A stretch of 64,000 bases of DNA from Brenneria bubanii (GCF_022378355.1 NZ_JAKMAJ010000008.1:176579-240578), one strand, 5' to 3'. Positions 15,554-23,505 are shown, counted from the stretch's first letter. Made by a program: numbers and translations. Notes: generated by a model from the letters alone, not told the origin.

Positions 15554-15614
15554 AACACTAACCAGCGACAGCACAGGCTGATCGCTCAACTAATAACACA
15601 TGGAAATTATACGT

Positions 15615-15908
15615 ATGGAAAACGCAAGTTACAGAAAGAAGGCTCGGAGAATTGAGTCTCAATTACTAGGGAAACTGGCCGTTTTCGGTCAAGCGAAGTT
15701 CGCAAAGATGATTGGCGTTCATGAATCGACTGTCAGCCGCATGAAGGATGGATGGTTTAGTCAAGTATCACTTGCGCTGGCGATTCTTGAGTACGGCGTT
15801 GATGACACTGAATTGGCTTATCTGGCGAAGGAAGTGGCAAAGATGCTTATCAATAAAAAATCCCCGGCTGCAACCGAGGATTCAAAGCAGTTCAGTATGG
15901 ATTTTTAA
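15615..15908 (+). CDS. cII: CII-type transcriptional activator
   Basis: From the ATG at 15615 the protein has 97 residues, exactly the length of lambda CII. It aligns along its length: MENASYRKKARRIESQLL versus the lambda start with IES at the same positions, and the tail KKSPAATEDSKQFSMDF versus lambda KKRPAATERSEQIQMEF. The helix-turn-helix is AKMIGVHESTVSRMKDGW. CII activates promoters for repressor establishment and integrase. A second in-frame ATG at 15600 would add five residues. Confidence 0.92.
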   Translation: MENASYRKKARRIESQLLGKLAVFGQAKFAKMIGVHESTVSRMKDGWFSQVSLALAILEYGVDDTELAYLAKEVAKMLINKKSPAATEDSKQFSMDF

Positions 15909-15932
15909 AGCGAAACCAACAGGAACAATTAT

Positions 15933-16094
15933 ATGCGAAAACGCAGAAAATTCAATAAAGAAGAGGAACGACAGCATCCCGATTCACCTGGCGGGCTTGA
16001 GGTTGTGGCAGCGAAAAACAGACCGTTCGCTGAGCGGTTTGTCGGTGTTTTCATACTGGCTAAAGCGGGGGTGAAGAAAGATGGCGGTCGTTAG
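15933..16094 (+). CDS. Small basic protein between cII and O
   Basis: A 53-residue protein starting MRKRRKFNKEEERQHPDSPG after AGGAAC. It overlaps the start of the replication gene by 14 bases. Lambdoid phages often carry a small variable gene here. Function unknown. Confidence 0.6.
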   Translation: MRKRRKFNKEEERQHPDSPGGLEVVAAKNRPFAERFVGVFILAKAGVKKDGGR

Positions 16095-16983
16095 TTTAGC
16101 TCAAGCTAGAGAGGCCAGAAGGCCGCAGGAGTCGCCATTTACTGGCGGTAAGGGGTATGCCTTGCTGCACCGTAAAATAATGGAGTTACCATTCTACAGA
16201 ACGGATTCTGAAGCAGTGCATTTGTGGGTTCACATCATTTTGACAGCCAATCACTCACCTGTTGTTGTGCCTACTGAGTTCGGTGAAACGCTACTTCGCC
16301 GGGGAGAGTTCATCACTGGCCGCAATAAGCTGGAACTTGAAACAGGTGTAACTGAAAGCCGCATAAAATATCTGCTCAACAAATTTGAAAAGCTGGGGAT
16401 GATCAGCCGTATCACGAACAAGAAATTCACCCGGATTTTTGTTGTGAAATACGACGATTACCAGCCTAATTTTGTGCCAACAGATTGCCAACAAAGTGCC
16501 ATCACAAACCAGCATGTAACAAGGGCTAGCGATGAGGTTGTGCCAACAGATTGCCAACAAAGTGCCACAGACAATGAATTAAATAATAACTCATTAGATA
16601 AATCTAATGAGTGTGCAACAACATCAGGAAATCAGGAAAAGAAAAAACCATCCTTGTCCTGCCAAGACGTTGTTGATGCATACCATGAAATTCTTCCTGA
16701 AGCGCCTAGCATTCGGGCGTTGAACGACAAGCGAAAAAACCTCATCCGGTCATTCTGGAAGAAAGCGGGGGTTATCACTCGAAAACTGGATGGCAAGCCG
16801 TTCAGCATGGAAGCGTGGAGGGAGTATCTCAGTTACATATCGATTAATTGCCGATGGATGCTAGAGAGCCGCCCTAATCAGAAAACCGGAACGACATGGC
16901 GCCGGCGGGATTTTGAGTTTTATCTGAACGACAACACGTACCTGAAGGTCAGGGAAGGGGCACACGATGACAATGACCGATGA
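16081..16983 (+). CDS. O: Replication initiation protein, O-like
   Basis: This 300-residue protein has an N-terminal winged-helix DNA-binding domain (ALLHRKIMELPFYRTDSEAV, then TGVTESRIKYLLNKFEKLGM) as in phage replication proteins of the O/gp18 class. A central low-complexity linker carries the peptide VPTDCQQSA twice, encoded by the origin iterons. The C-terminal domain (residues about 200-300) would recruit the helicase encoded by the next gene, with which it overlaps by 17 bases. Confidence 0.85.
   Translation: MAVVSLAQAREARRPQESPFTGGKGYALLHRKIMELPFYRTDSEAVHLWVHIILTANHSPVVVPTEFGETLLRRGEFITGRNKLELETGVTESRIKYLLNKFEKLGMISRITNKKFTRIFVVKYDDYQPNFVPTDCQQSAITNQHVTRASDEVVPTDCQQSATDNELNNNSLDKSNECATTSGNQEKKKPSLSCQDVVDAYHEILPEAPSIRALNDKRKNLIRSFWKKAGVITRKLDGKPFSMEAWREYLSYISINCRWMLESRPNQKTGTTWRRRDFEFYLNDNTYLKVREGAHDDNDR
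16472..16611 (+). other. Predicted phage replication origin inside the O-like gene
   Basis: Two perfect 30-base direct repeats (16472-16501 and 16538-16567) each contain TGCCAACA units spaced 11 bases apart, ending in GTGCCA. They are followed by an AT-rich stretch and a perfect palindrome CTCATTAGAT-AA-ATCTAATGAG (16590-16611). Iterons plus AT-rich region plus inverted repeat within O is the architecture of the lambda origin. Confidence 0.8.
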
Positions 16984-18382
16984 TTACCTAGTCCCACCAA
17001 GCAGCATAGAGGCTGAGCAGTCGGTGATCGGCGGCGTGATGCTTGATGCTCAAAGCGACCGTGCGCAGAAGGTTTTTTCATTTCTGAGGCCGGAAGCGTT
17101 TTACAGTCGCCAGCATGGGGTTATCTACCGCGCAATGCTGGCAATGAATTCCTCACAGCAGACAATCGATCTGCTTACCGTTGCTGAACGCCTGGAATCA
17201 TCCGGTGATATCGATATGGTCGGTGGATTTGCATATCTGGCCGAGCTAAGCAAAAACACGCCAAGCGCTGCAAATATCATCGCCTACGCCAACGTGGTGA
17301 AAGACAGGGCCATTGAACGCTACGCCATTGAGCAAGCAAACAAGGCGTTGGAAATTCTCTACGCCAGGAACGGCATGAGTACCGCTGAAAAGCTTGAGAA
17401 TTTTCAGTCGCTAGCAATGCAGTTGGAGGTTAAAACAAAATCTGGCGTTACACGCGGTGTCGTTCCTTTTGCTGATGCTTTTGGCCGCTGGGTTGACGTT
17501 GTTGATCAGCGTTTACAGGGTGATGCTTCCGCAAATGGACTTACGTGCGGTATACCGTCACTTGATGCAAAACTTGAACCTAAGCGGATAGTTAAAGGCT
17601 CGCTGTTTGTCATCGGCGCAAGGCCAAAGATGGGTAAGACAACGCTTTACCTTAAAATGGCTCTCCACTGCGCTACCGAGGAAAACCTCCCGGCCATCAT
17701 GTTCAGTCTTGAAATGCCGGAAGAGCAGATCGTCGAACGTTCCGTTTCTCAGGTTTCTGGCGTCAGTTCATCAAATTTCTATCTCGATGGTTACGATGAT
17801 AACCGTTTCGCGCTGGCATCAGCGAAAGGGCTTTCATTGGCACAAAACGGGAATTTGTATATTGACGATACACCGGGGTTATCACTGGCGCACATCGTTG
17901 CAGAAAGCCGCCGCATCAAGCGTGAGCGAGGCATAGTAGGCATGATTCTGGTTGACTATCTAACCCTGATGAAAGCCGAGAAGGCTGAGCGTAACGACCT
18001 GGCATACGGGATTATCACGAAAGGACTAAAGGCGCTAGCGAAGGAGCTTAACTGCGTCGTCGTGCTCCTTACCCAGCTTAACCGTGATCTTGAGAAGCGA
18101 ACAAACAAGCGGCCATTACCAAGTGATTCTCGCGACACCGGGCAGATAGAGCAGGATTGCGACTACTGGCTGGGAATATACCGCGAAGGCGCTTATGACG
18201 AGAACGCTAATCAGGAAGAAACCGAGTTGCTATTGCGGTTAAACCGTCACGGAGGAACTGGCGTTGTGTTCGCCGAGCAAAGAAATGGGGCAATTTATGA
18301 TTGCGATCAGGAGTCTGCCAGACGGAATCGCGAACAGCAGGAAAACAATCAGAAATCATATGCCAAAAAGGGGGGTTTTTAA
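16967..18382 (+). CDS. DnaB-like replicative helicase
   Basis: This 471-residue protein has a DnaB N-terminal domain (PPSSIEAEQSVIGGVMLD) and a RecA-like ATPase domain with Walker A GARPKMGKTT (217-226), a Walker B strand MILVDYLTLM and the DnaB motif DSRDTGQIEQDCD. It unwinds phage DNA at the fork, so the phage brings its own helicase as P22 does with gp12, instead of a lambda P loader. Confidence 0.92.
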   Translation: MTMTDDYLVPPSSIEAEQSVIGGVMLDAQSDRAQKVFSFLRPEAFYSRQHGVIYRAMLAMNSSQQTIDLLTVAERLESSGDIDMVGGFAYLAELSKNTPSAANIIAYANVVKDRAIERYAIEQANKALEILYARNGMSTAEKLENFQSLAMQLEVKTKSGVTRGVVPFADAFGRWVDVVDQRLQGDASANGLTCGIPSLDAKLEPKRIVKGSLFVIGARPKMGKTTLYLKMALHCATEENLPAIMFSLEMPEEQIVERSVSQVSGVSSSNFYLDGYDDNRFALASAKGLSLAQNGNLYIDDTPGLSLAHIVAESRRIKRERGIVGMILVDYLTLMKAEKAERNDLAYGIITKGLKALAKELNCVVVLLTQLNRDLEKRTNKRPLPSDSRDTGQIEQDCDYWLGIYREGAYDENANQEETELLLRLNRHGGTGVVFAEQRNGAIYDCDQESARRNREQQENNQKSYAKKGGF

Positions 18383-18391
18383 GGTAAGTAT

Positions 18392-18646
18392 ATGACCAAC
18401 ACTGAGCGATTAGACGCGCTCATAGCTGAACAGAGAAACTGCAAACCGCTATACACTCCGAATATTCAAATCCATAAGCAAAAAATTCCACGCAAACAGG
18501 CGATAGCCGAGGCCAGAATTGACGCGTTCAATTCAGCGCTGTCTGTGTTGCGGGATAAGTTGCGCGTGGAAAAATCAGAGCGTATGCGAATCGGAATGTA
18601 TTCAGCTATCAGAGAAATTGAACGAATGAGAGATGAGGTGAAATAG
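18392..18646 (+). CDS. Hypothetical protein of the replication/nin region
   Basis: An 84-residue basic helical protein beginning MTNTERLDALIAEQRN after a GGTAAG site. Its stop shares a base with the next GTG start. No family was recognised. Confidence 0.6.
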   Translation: MTNTERLDALIAEQRNCKPLYTPNIQIHKQKIPRKQAIAEARIDAFNSALSVLRDKLRVEKSERMRIGMYSAIREIERMRDEVK

Positions 18647-18783
18647 TGAACATTGAACTAAACCGGGAAGAAATTGAAGAGCTTTCAGGACTCATTGAGT
18701 CGGCGTGGCTTGACGGGTTTGATGGTGAATCTCTGGAAACGGCATTTGAGAAGCTAAAATCTGCGCTGGAGGGTGTGGAATGA
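18646..18783 (+). CDS. Small acidic protein (45 aa)
   Basis: A GTG-started 45-residue frame (MNIELNREEIEELSGLIESA) with GAGGTG just upstream and a four-base ATGA overlap with the next gene. Composition and coupling support it. Function unknown. Confidence 0.6.
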   Translation: MNIELNREEIEELSGLIESAWLDGFDGESLETAFEKLKSALEGVE

Positions 18784-19025
18784 CGGAGATTTACGTTACG
18801 AAATACGCCTTAAGCTCAGGACCATTTAAGACTTCCGGCGAAGTCAAGGATGGTGGAAGTTATGCAGTTTATTTCGCTAATGGGTATACGGCTTTAGCCC
18901 ACGGAAAAGATTTTCACTTAACCAAAGAAGCCGCCCTTGCCGACTGCGAGCGCCGCCGTCAGAAAAAGCTGGCATCAATCGAAAAGCAGCGGCAGAGACT
19001 GGAGAAAATGGAGTTTAAATTATGA
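18780..19025 (+). CDS. Hypothetical small phage protein
   Basis: An 81-residue protein with an N-terminal strand-rich part and a basic C-terminal helix (KKLASIEKQRQRLEKMEF). It is coupled to genes on both sides by four-base overlaps. No family was recognised. Confidence 0.6.
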   Translation: MTEIYVTKYALSSGPFKTSGEVKDGGSYAVYFANGYTALAHGKDFHLTKEAALADCERRRQKKLASIEKQRQRLEKMEFKL

Positions 19026-19348
19026 GAAAACCACCACCGAAAAAGAAATGGTTGAGAATGGTTGTCGAATACGCTAAATCACTAGTTTTTAAAAAGTTTG
19101 AGATAACCGTCAGTGATGAGAGTAACGCTGTAATCCTGAGTGAGTGGATTAAGTGTAGCGAACGTATGCCTGGCGAGTCTTCTCATCAAAGAATGGCGCT
19201 ATGGAATGGAAGCTACATCCGAATAGGGAAGTGGTTAAGCCAAGACTGTTCTGGTGAAAACTGCCGATGGTATGACGATTGGGATGAGAAAATTCGCGGG
19301 CGTAAAATAATCGCATGGATGCCACTCCCTGAACCACCGGAAGACTAA
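19022..19348 (+). CDS. DUF551-domain phage protein
   Basis: The 108-residue protein has the DUF551 pattern: it starts the domain with EWIKCSERMPGE, has a central W-G-S-Y strand and ends with IIAWMPLPEPPED. DUF551 proteins are widespread in lambdoid accessory regions and of unknown function. The N-terminal 40 residues are an extra basic module. Confidence 0.8.
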   Translation: MRKPPPKKKWLRMVVEYAKSLVFKKFEITVSDESNAVILSEWIKCSERMPGESSHQRMALWNGSYIRIGKWLSQDCSGENCRWYDDWDEKIRGRKIIAWMPLPEPPED

Positions 19349-19350
19349 CC

Positions 19351-19428
19351 ATGCTAACCCTATACGCAACAGAGTTAATAACAGGCCTGCTTATTACAGC
19401 AGGCCTTATTTTTGCCCGGAGGATGTGA
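19351..19428 (+). CDS. Possible 25-residue membrane peptide overlapping a terminator
   Basis: The frame encodes MLTLYATELITGLLITAG plus FARRM-type end, a single hydrophobic helix with a basic tail, and its stop overlaps the next start (TGATG). No good ribosome binding site is seen. The DNA also forms a strong terminator, so coding is uncertain. Confidence 0.35.
   Translation: MLTLYATELITGLLITAGLIFARRM
19383..19413 (+). terminator. Intrinsic terminator in the rightward operon
   Basis: AGGCCTGC and GCAGGCCT form a perfect 8-bp stem around an eight-base loop, followed by TTATTTTT. It probably needs N-antitermination to be passed, separating replication from nin genes as tR2 does in lambda. Confidence 0.75.
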
Positions 19429-19709
19429 TGAGCGGAAAGGTAACTCTCATCGAGTACTGGCACGACCCGAAAGAGGGTGAAACGGTAAGTAAGTGGCTTG
19501 TGTCGCATACAAGCAGACAATTAACAAAAAGGGGTTCGACCCTTGAGCAAGAGGTGACTATGGAAACTGACCGATGGGGGAAGTGCGTTCCTAAAGTTGC
19601 CCTTGATGGATTTCCGCGAGGCCTATCAGAACGCGAGGCAATGCTAAAGCTGGCTGACTGGTTACACCGGATCGGCGTGTCGTTAGAAGATCACTGGAGC
19701 AAGCCATGA
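19428..19709 (+). CDS. Hypothetical phage protein
   Basis: A 93-residue protein starting MSGKVTLIEYWHDPKEGE with GGAGG six bases upstream. The C-terminal part (SEREAMLKLADWLHRIGV) is helical. Function unknown. It overlaps the next gene by four bases. Confidence 0.6.
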   Translation: MSGKVTLIEYWHDPKEGETVSKWLVSHTSRQLTKRGSTLEQEVTMETDRWGKCVPKVALDGFPRGLSEREAMLKLADWLHRIGVSLEDHWSKP

Positions 19710-20047
19710 GCACAGAACAACTACGGGAAGAGTTTGAACGTTGGTTAATTTCTACCGGAGAATCTGCAGACTCTCAAAATAGAATTTACCTATCACCAAT
19801 TGCAAACATTAGCTGGAATGCATGGCAGGCAAGCCGGGCGTCACTGTCGGTTGAGTTGCCAAAACCACACGCATACCTCATTTGGATTCAAGCAGGTCGC
19901 GGGCCTGATGATTATTGGGATGACGTGGAGGTTTCCCACAGTAAAGAGGATAAGTGCTGCGACGGTTCCGACAGATATCGAGTTTACTCTGAATTTGAAG
20001 TGTCAGAGATGCTCCGCGCAGCCGGAATAACAGTGAAGGAGGGGTGA
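19706..20047 (+). CDS. Accessory phage protein with Ea-type module
   Basis: The 113-residue protein carries the module LREEFERWLISTGES followed by SWNAWQASRASLSVELP, a recurrent N-terminal element of mosaic early proteins in lambdoid phages. The C-terminal half is unrelated to that module. Role unknown. Confidence 0.65.
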   Translation: MSTEQLREEFERWLISTGESADSQNRIYLSPIANISWNAWQASRASLSVELPKPHAYLIWIQAGRGPDDYWDDVEVSHSKEDKCCDGSDRYRVYSEFEVSEMLRAAGITVKEG

Positions 20048-20328
20048 TGGCAAATCTTCAACTTGCAGTAAATGGTGAATACTTTGACGCCATGAAGCGC
20101 GGCGAGAAAACGGAAGAGTACCGACTGGTTAATCCGTATTGGGGTAATCGCATATTTGGACGTGATTACGACCGGCTGATAATCACTCGCGGCTATCCGA
20201 AAAAGGATGACTCATCCCGGCGAATCGATATCCCGTATCACGGTTTTAAAATTAAAACTATTACACATAAACACTTCGGACCTGACCCGGTAAAAGTGTT
20301 TGCTATTAAGGTGAATATCGGAGGATAG
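20044..20328 (+). CDS. ASCH-domain-like protein, copy 2
   Basis: The protein of about 94 residues is a close paralogue of the leftward gene at 5938: the first 32 residues are identical apart from the very start, and most of the rest is conserved. This copy is shorter in the loop after PYW (GNRIFGRDYD). It starts at GTG 20044 or ATG 20047 and is coupled to its upstream neighbour. DNA between the copies differs at many third positions, so the duplication is not recent. Probably an RNA- or nucleotide-binding domain. Confidence 0.75.
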   Translation: MMANLQLAVNGEYFDAMKRGEKTEEYRLVNPYWGNRIFGRDYDRLIITRGYPKKDDSSRRIDIPYHGFKIKTITHKHFGPDPVKVFAIKVNIGG

Positions 20329-20330
20329 CT

Positions 20331-20786
20331 TTGAAACAGGTCTATCACTTAATAGACCAAGCCCGTAAACAAAACGCCCTCAGCTTCATCCAGCAGTTAC
20401 CCACCGATACGAAAAAGCCTTTAGTCGTCACAGTAGAAGAAAGAAAGCGCACATTGCCGCAGAACCGGAAGATGTGGCCGCTTCTGAAAGACCTTTCTGA
20501 ACAGGTCACATGGTTCGATGAGAAGTATGACCCTGACGACTGGAAAGATTTAATTACCGCGCTTGTAGCAAAGACCAAAAAACAGGAACAGCGAACCGCA
20601 CCCGGTATCGGCGGCGGCGTTGTCATGTTTGGCCAGCGCACAAGCAAGATGAAGGTTGCTGAAATGGTGGAAGTGATTGAGGCGATTTACTGGTTTGGCA
20701 CAGAGCAGGGCGTCAGGTTCAGCGATGAATCCAGGGTTGAAATCGAATGGGCTAACCGATGGGGAAGTAACAGGAGAAATCAATGA
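20331..20786 (+). CDS. ninB: NinB (Orf) recombination protein
   Basis: The 151-residue protein starts at a TTG with GGAGG seven bases upstream. It has the family core KRTLPQNRKMWPLLKDLS and the C-terminal VEVIEAIYWFGTEQGV typical of NinB. Lambda NinB (Orf) substitutes for RecFOR functions and binds single-stranded DNA and SSB. It opens the nin cluster. Confidence 0.92.
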   Translation: MKQVYHLIDQARKQNALSFIQQLPTDTKKPLVVTVEERKRTLPQNRKMWPLLKDLSEQVTWFDEKYDPDDWKDLITALVAKTKKQEQRTAPGIGGGVVMFGQRTSKMKVAEMVEVIEAIYWFGTEQGVRFSDESRVEIEWANRWGSNRRNQ

Positions 20787-21088
20787 GTATCAGAAACAGC
20801 ATCATCGAGTTTATGAAAGACAAAGAGTTGGTAACGTTCAACGAGATTTATTCTTTCTGCCAGCAGAGAGGGAGTTCATATCCCGGCGTTTACGGCGAAG
20901 TGCGGTCTATGTGTTCCGCTGGACTCTTGTTGCGAAGTGGCGAAGCCGGTGGATATCGACGCGAAGGATACCGATATCGTTTATTGATTGAATCCAGCAA
21001 ATATCCGCCAATGAATATCGACACCTCACAACACAACCCGCTGATCACTTTTTTCGATCGCCGATTGAGAGGGGTTAGAGCGTCATGA
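20783..21088 (+). CDS. Hypothetical winged-helix-like nin-region protein
   Basis: A 101-residue protein with a winged-helix look (SIRNSIIEFMKDKELVTFNE, then SMCSAGLLLRSG). It is coupled by four-base overlaps to ninB and ninE. No family name was recognised. Confidence 0.65.
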   Translation: MSIRNSIIEFMKDKELVTFNEIYSFCQQRGSSYPGVYGEVRSMCSAGLLLRSGEAGGYRREGYRYRLLIESSKYPPMNIDTSQHNPLITFFDRRLRGVRAS

Positions 21089-21258
21089 TGAGAAGTCCCA
21101 CGCAAAAGGCGTTAGATAATCTCATATTCCAGCCAACCAGCCGTAGCAGAAATAAAACCAAGCCAATACCACCGGCCAATCAAGTGAAAACCTTCGATTA
21201 TGTTTATGTCCTGCGCCGAGCGATGTGGGATCGAACAAGAACCCGGAGAACAAAGTGA
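21085..21258 (+). CDS. ninE: NinE-like protein
   Basis: A 57-residue protein with the NinE pattern: SPTQKALDNLIFQPTSRSR (family: a Thr/Gln-Lys/Arg-Ala start, then DNLIF) and a C-terminal basic end. NinE is a small conserved nin protein of unknown function. It overlaps both neighbours by four bases. Confidence 0.75.
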   Translation: MMRSPTQKALDNLIFQPTSRSRNKTKPIPPANQVKTFDYVYVLRRAMWDRTRTRRTK

Positions 21259-21482
21259 GCAAATACAATCGTCAAATAAAGAGCGTCACGGTGGATGTGT
21301 ACGACGTTCTGAAAGCATTCAATGTTACATGCCCCGCACTACAGCACTTAATCAAAAAGGCGCTTTGTGCTGGTCTGAGAGGTCACAAAGACCGCGAGCA
21401 GGACTTGGAAGAGGTCATGCAGTCTGCCCAGCGTGCAATCCAGCTTCACCAGGAGGATGTCGACAATGCGAACGGACTGTGA
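21255..21482 (+). CDS. Conserved nin-region protein
   Basis: The GTG-started 75-residue protein contains VDVYDVLKAFNVTCPALQHL and GLRGHKDREQD, a pattern I know from conserved lambdoid phage proteins of unknown function found in the nin region. The GTG overlaps the ninE stop codon. Confidence 0.7.
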   Translation: MSKYNRQIKSVTVDVYDVLKAFNVTCPALQHLIKKALCAGLRGHKDREQDLEEVMQSAQRAIQLHQEDVDNANGL

Positions 21483-21633
21483 TCAGCGCAAGCGGGTAGA
21501 TGCCATCGTACCCGGTATTTGCATCTGTGGTGCGAAACTGAAAACATGCGAGGTTCACGTTTGCGCTAAGTGTGCCGGCCTGCTGCTGGAGGATGAGTCG
21601 ATAGGCAGAGTAAGGAGTGAAAAAGATGGCTGA
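21466..21633 (+). CDS. ninF: NinF-like zinc-ribbon protein
   Basis: A 55-residue protein with the NinF core: CICGAKLKTCEVHVCAKC resembles lambda NinF (CANCGQKLHVLEVHVCEHC). Four cysteines form a likely zinc ribbon. The start ATG at 21466 has AGGAGG nine bases upstream. It overlaps the preceding gene by 17 bases. Confidence 0.8.
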   Translation: MRTDCDQRKRVDAIVPGICICGAKLKTCEVHVCAKCAGLLLEDESIGRVRSEKDG

Positions 21634-22207
21634 ACGGCACAAGCCGAAGCCTAAGACCTGTAAGTGCTGTAGAAAGAAATTCACCCCAAATAGACCACTC
21701 CAACTCGTTTGCTCCCCATCATGCGCATATCAATACCAGAAACGACAGAAAGAGAAGCAGCAGAAAGATGCTGAGGCTAAATCTCGTCGTGAGTGGAGAG
21801 AGCGCAAGGCGAAATTAAAGCCGCTGAAACATTGGGAAGATCTCACGCAACGTGTAGTCAATGACTATATCCGCGAACGTGACCGGGAACTTCCATGTAT
21901 CAGTTGCGGAACGTGGGAAACCGTCCAGTGGGAAGCAGGGCATTACAGGTCAAGAGGCGCGGCATCACACCTCAGGTACAACGAAGACAACATTCACAAG
22001 CAGTGCCATCGGTGCAATGACGAACTATCAAGTAATGCCATTCCATACCGTGCAGCACTTGTCAGCAAAATCGGCCTTGAGCGCGTCATGGCGCTTGAAA
22101 ACAACAACACCCCACACCGTTACACCCGCGATGAACTGGATGCGCTGCGTGCGCACTACAGGGCTTTAACTCGGGCGCTAATCAAACAACGGGAGTCAGT
22201 ATCATGA
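21626..22207 (+). CDS. ninG: NinG (Rap) recombination nuclease
   Basis: The 193-residue protein has an N-terminal zinc knuckle (CKCCRKKFTP ... CSPSCAYQ), a basic middle and a C-terminal HNH-like zinc region (CISCGT, HYRSRGAASHLRY, HKQCHRCND) of the NinG family. Lambda NinG/Rap is a structure-specific endonuclease that resolves D-loops and Holliday junctions. The ATG at 21626 is preferred over a GTG nine bases earlier because AAGGAG is well spaced. Confidence 0.92.
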   Translation: MAERHKPKPKTCKCCRKKFTPNRPLQLVCSPSCAYQYQKRQKEKQQKDAEAKSRREWRERKAKLKPLKHWEDLTQRVVNDYIRERDRELPCISCGTWETVQWEAGHYRSRGAASHLRYNEDNIHKQCHRCNDELSSNAIPYRAALVSKIGLERVMALENNNTPHRYTRDELDALRAHYRALTRALIKQRESVS

Positions 22208-22350
22208 ACAAAATCCCAGACTACGCAACACATGAACTTCTCCGGCTTGAGCGTGAAATAGCTGAGCATGAAAAGGCCATCGAGAGAAAGAACGAGCAGC
22301 GGCGGGAGATTATCAACCGGTACAGCATGAATAAAGGGGAAGTTGTATGA
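22204..22350 (+). CDS. Small helical nin-region protein (48 aa)
   Basis: A 48-residue charged helix (MNKIPDYATHELLRLEREIA) with four-base overlaps to ninG and the next gene. Function unknown. Confidence 0.6.
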   Translation: MNKIPDYATHELLRLEREIAEHEKAIERKNEQRREIINRYSMNKGEVV

Positions 22351-22565
22351 AGCGATTCCACTACGCATTTTGCCGAAACGTAATTTACAACTCCGAATCA
22401 ATTCGTAGAGTCAGATGGTGGTCATGGTTTTTTATAAATTCCGCAATGATTGTCCATGCTGAGTGCTGCGTCTCAGCAAATTCCGAGGGAGAGGCAAAAA
22501 AAATAGCCAAGTCGGAATTTGAAGAGATTGGATTGAATGAGCAATTACTTGGGCGGCGCATATGA
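22347..22565 (+). CDS. Hypothetical nin-region protein
   Basis: A 72-residue protein with an aromatic/hydrophobic middle (VRWWSWFFINSAMIVHAE) and a charged C-terminus. GGGGAAG precedes the start. It is coupled on both sides. Function unknown. Confidence 0.6.
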   Translation: MKRFHYAFCRNVIYNSESIRRVRWWSWFFINSAMIVHAECCVSANSEGEAKKIAKSEFEEIGLNEQLLGRRI

Positions 22566-22672
22566 AAATCCTTAATTACATCCTCTCACTATTCACCCCG
22601 ATCACTCCAACTATCCAGCCAACCCATTTACAGAGTTGGGATCTGGAACCAAAGCGGAGGAAGACGCGTTGA
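22562..22672 (+). CDS. Tiny protein before Q (36 aa)
   Basis: The frame MKILNYILSLFTPITPTIQP overlaps the previous stop (ATGA) and ends inside the Q start (TTGA). It may serve mainly to couple translation of Q. It has a short hydrophobic N-terminus. Confidence 0.5.
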   Translation: MKILNYILSLFTPITPTIQPTHLQSWDLEPKRRKTR

Positions 22673-23433
22673 GACTTGAAAGCATTCCGAAGTACTTCTC
22701 CCCAAAATCCCCGAAGCTATCCGACGAATCACCCGCTACACGAACCGACGCTTTATCAATAACTGATGTAATGGCCGCGATTGGTATGGCTCACCAGGCG
22801 GCCGGCGTTGGGCTTGATTTGTACTTAGCAAAAGTTGGTATATCTTCACCAGATAAAGCAGTAGATGGCTTGTTTGAAATCGCTAAGCGCCTGGCGGGGC
22901 GCTGCAAAGCAATCTCACAACTCGATGAAGATATTAAATCAAGATTACTGCAAGTCCTCGCAACGTTTGCGTATCAGGATTATTCACGGAGCGCAGCCAG
23001 CGTTAGAAAGTGTGATTGTTGTGGCGGATCGGGGTTCACGGATGCCGAAGTGGTGACCATGAAAAGCATGATTACTCTTCCTGGCGCTGCGAGGAACGTT
23101 CGTGAGCATGTTCGGTTGCTATGCCGAGAATGCAAGGGCAGGGGGGTGATTAGCAATTCGTGCCGATGTCATGGCAAGGGATTTGTCGTAGACCAAAAGA
23201 AAACAGAGGATAACGGTGGCATCCCTGTGTTAAAGGAGTGCCCTCGATGTTCCGGGAAAGGGTACGCAAGGTTCCCGGCCGCCGTGGTCTGGCGTGCAAT
23301 ATGCTCCGAGGTTATGGAATTATCTGAGTCAAGATGGAGGCGGATTTATAAACCATTTTTCGAAGAGCTTGTAACGGAATGCCACAAACAAGAGGCTTTG
23401 ACTGATAATGTAATCGTAAATGTTACTAAATAG
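22669..23433 (+). CDS. Q: Late antitermination protein Q (phage 82 type)
   Basis: From the TTG at 22669 (GGAGG eight bases upstream) the 254-residue protein starts MRLESIPKYFSPKSP, matching the start of the Q82 family. It carries two zinc modules of the DnaJ type (CDCCGGSGF near residue 118, CRECKGRGV, and CPRCSGKGYARFPA near 200) and the family ending ECHKQEALTDNVI. Q binds near the late promoter, loads onto paused polymerase and lets it pass the terminator, switching on lysis and structural genes. The late promoter and terminator are just downstream. Confidence 0.92.
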   Translation: MRLESIPKYFSPKSPKLSDESPATRTDALSITDVMAAIGMAHQAAGVGLDLYLAKVGISSPDKAVDGLFEIAKRLAGRCKAISQLDEDIKSRLLQVLATFAYQDYSRSAASVRKCDCCGGSGFTDAEVVTMKSMITLPGAARNVREHVRLLCRECKGRGVISNSCRCHGKGFVVDQKKTEDNGGIPVLKECPRCSGKGYARFPAAVVWRAICSEVMELSESRWRRIYKPFFEELVTECHKQEALTDNVIVNVTK

Positions 23434-23476
23434 AGAATGTTTTTCTACTAAAGATAGAAATAGTAGGAATTGCTCA

Positions 23477-23505
23477 TTTACAACATATCCGAATATGTCT
23501 AATAT
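23477..23505 (+). promoter_or_regulatory. Late promoter pR'
   Basis: TTTACA (23477-23482) and TAATAT (23500-23505) are separated by exactly 17 bases. It lies 44 bases after Q and about 65 bases before a terminator, the layout expected of a Q-controlled late promoter. Confidence 0.8.
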
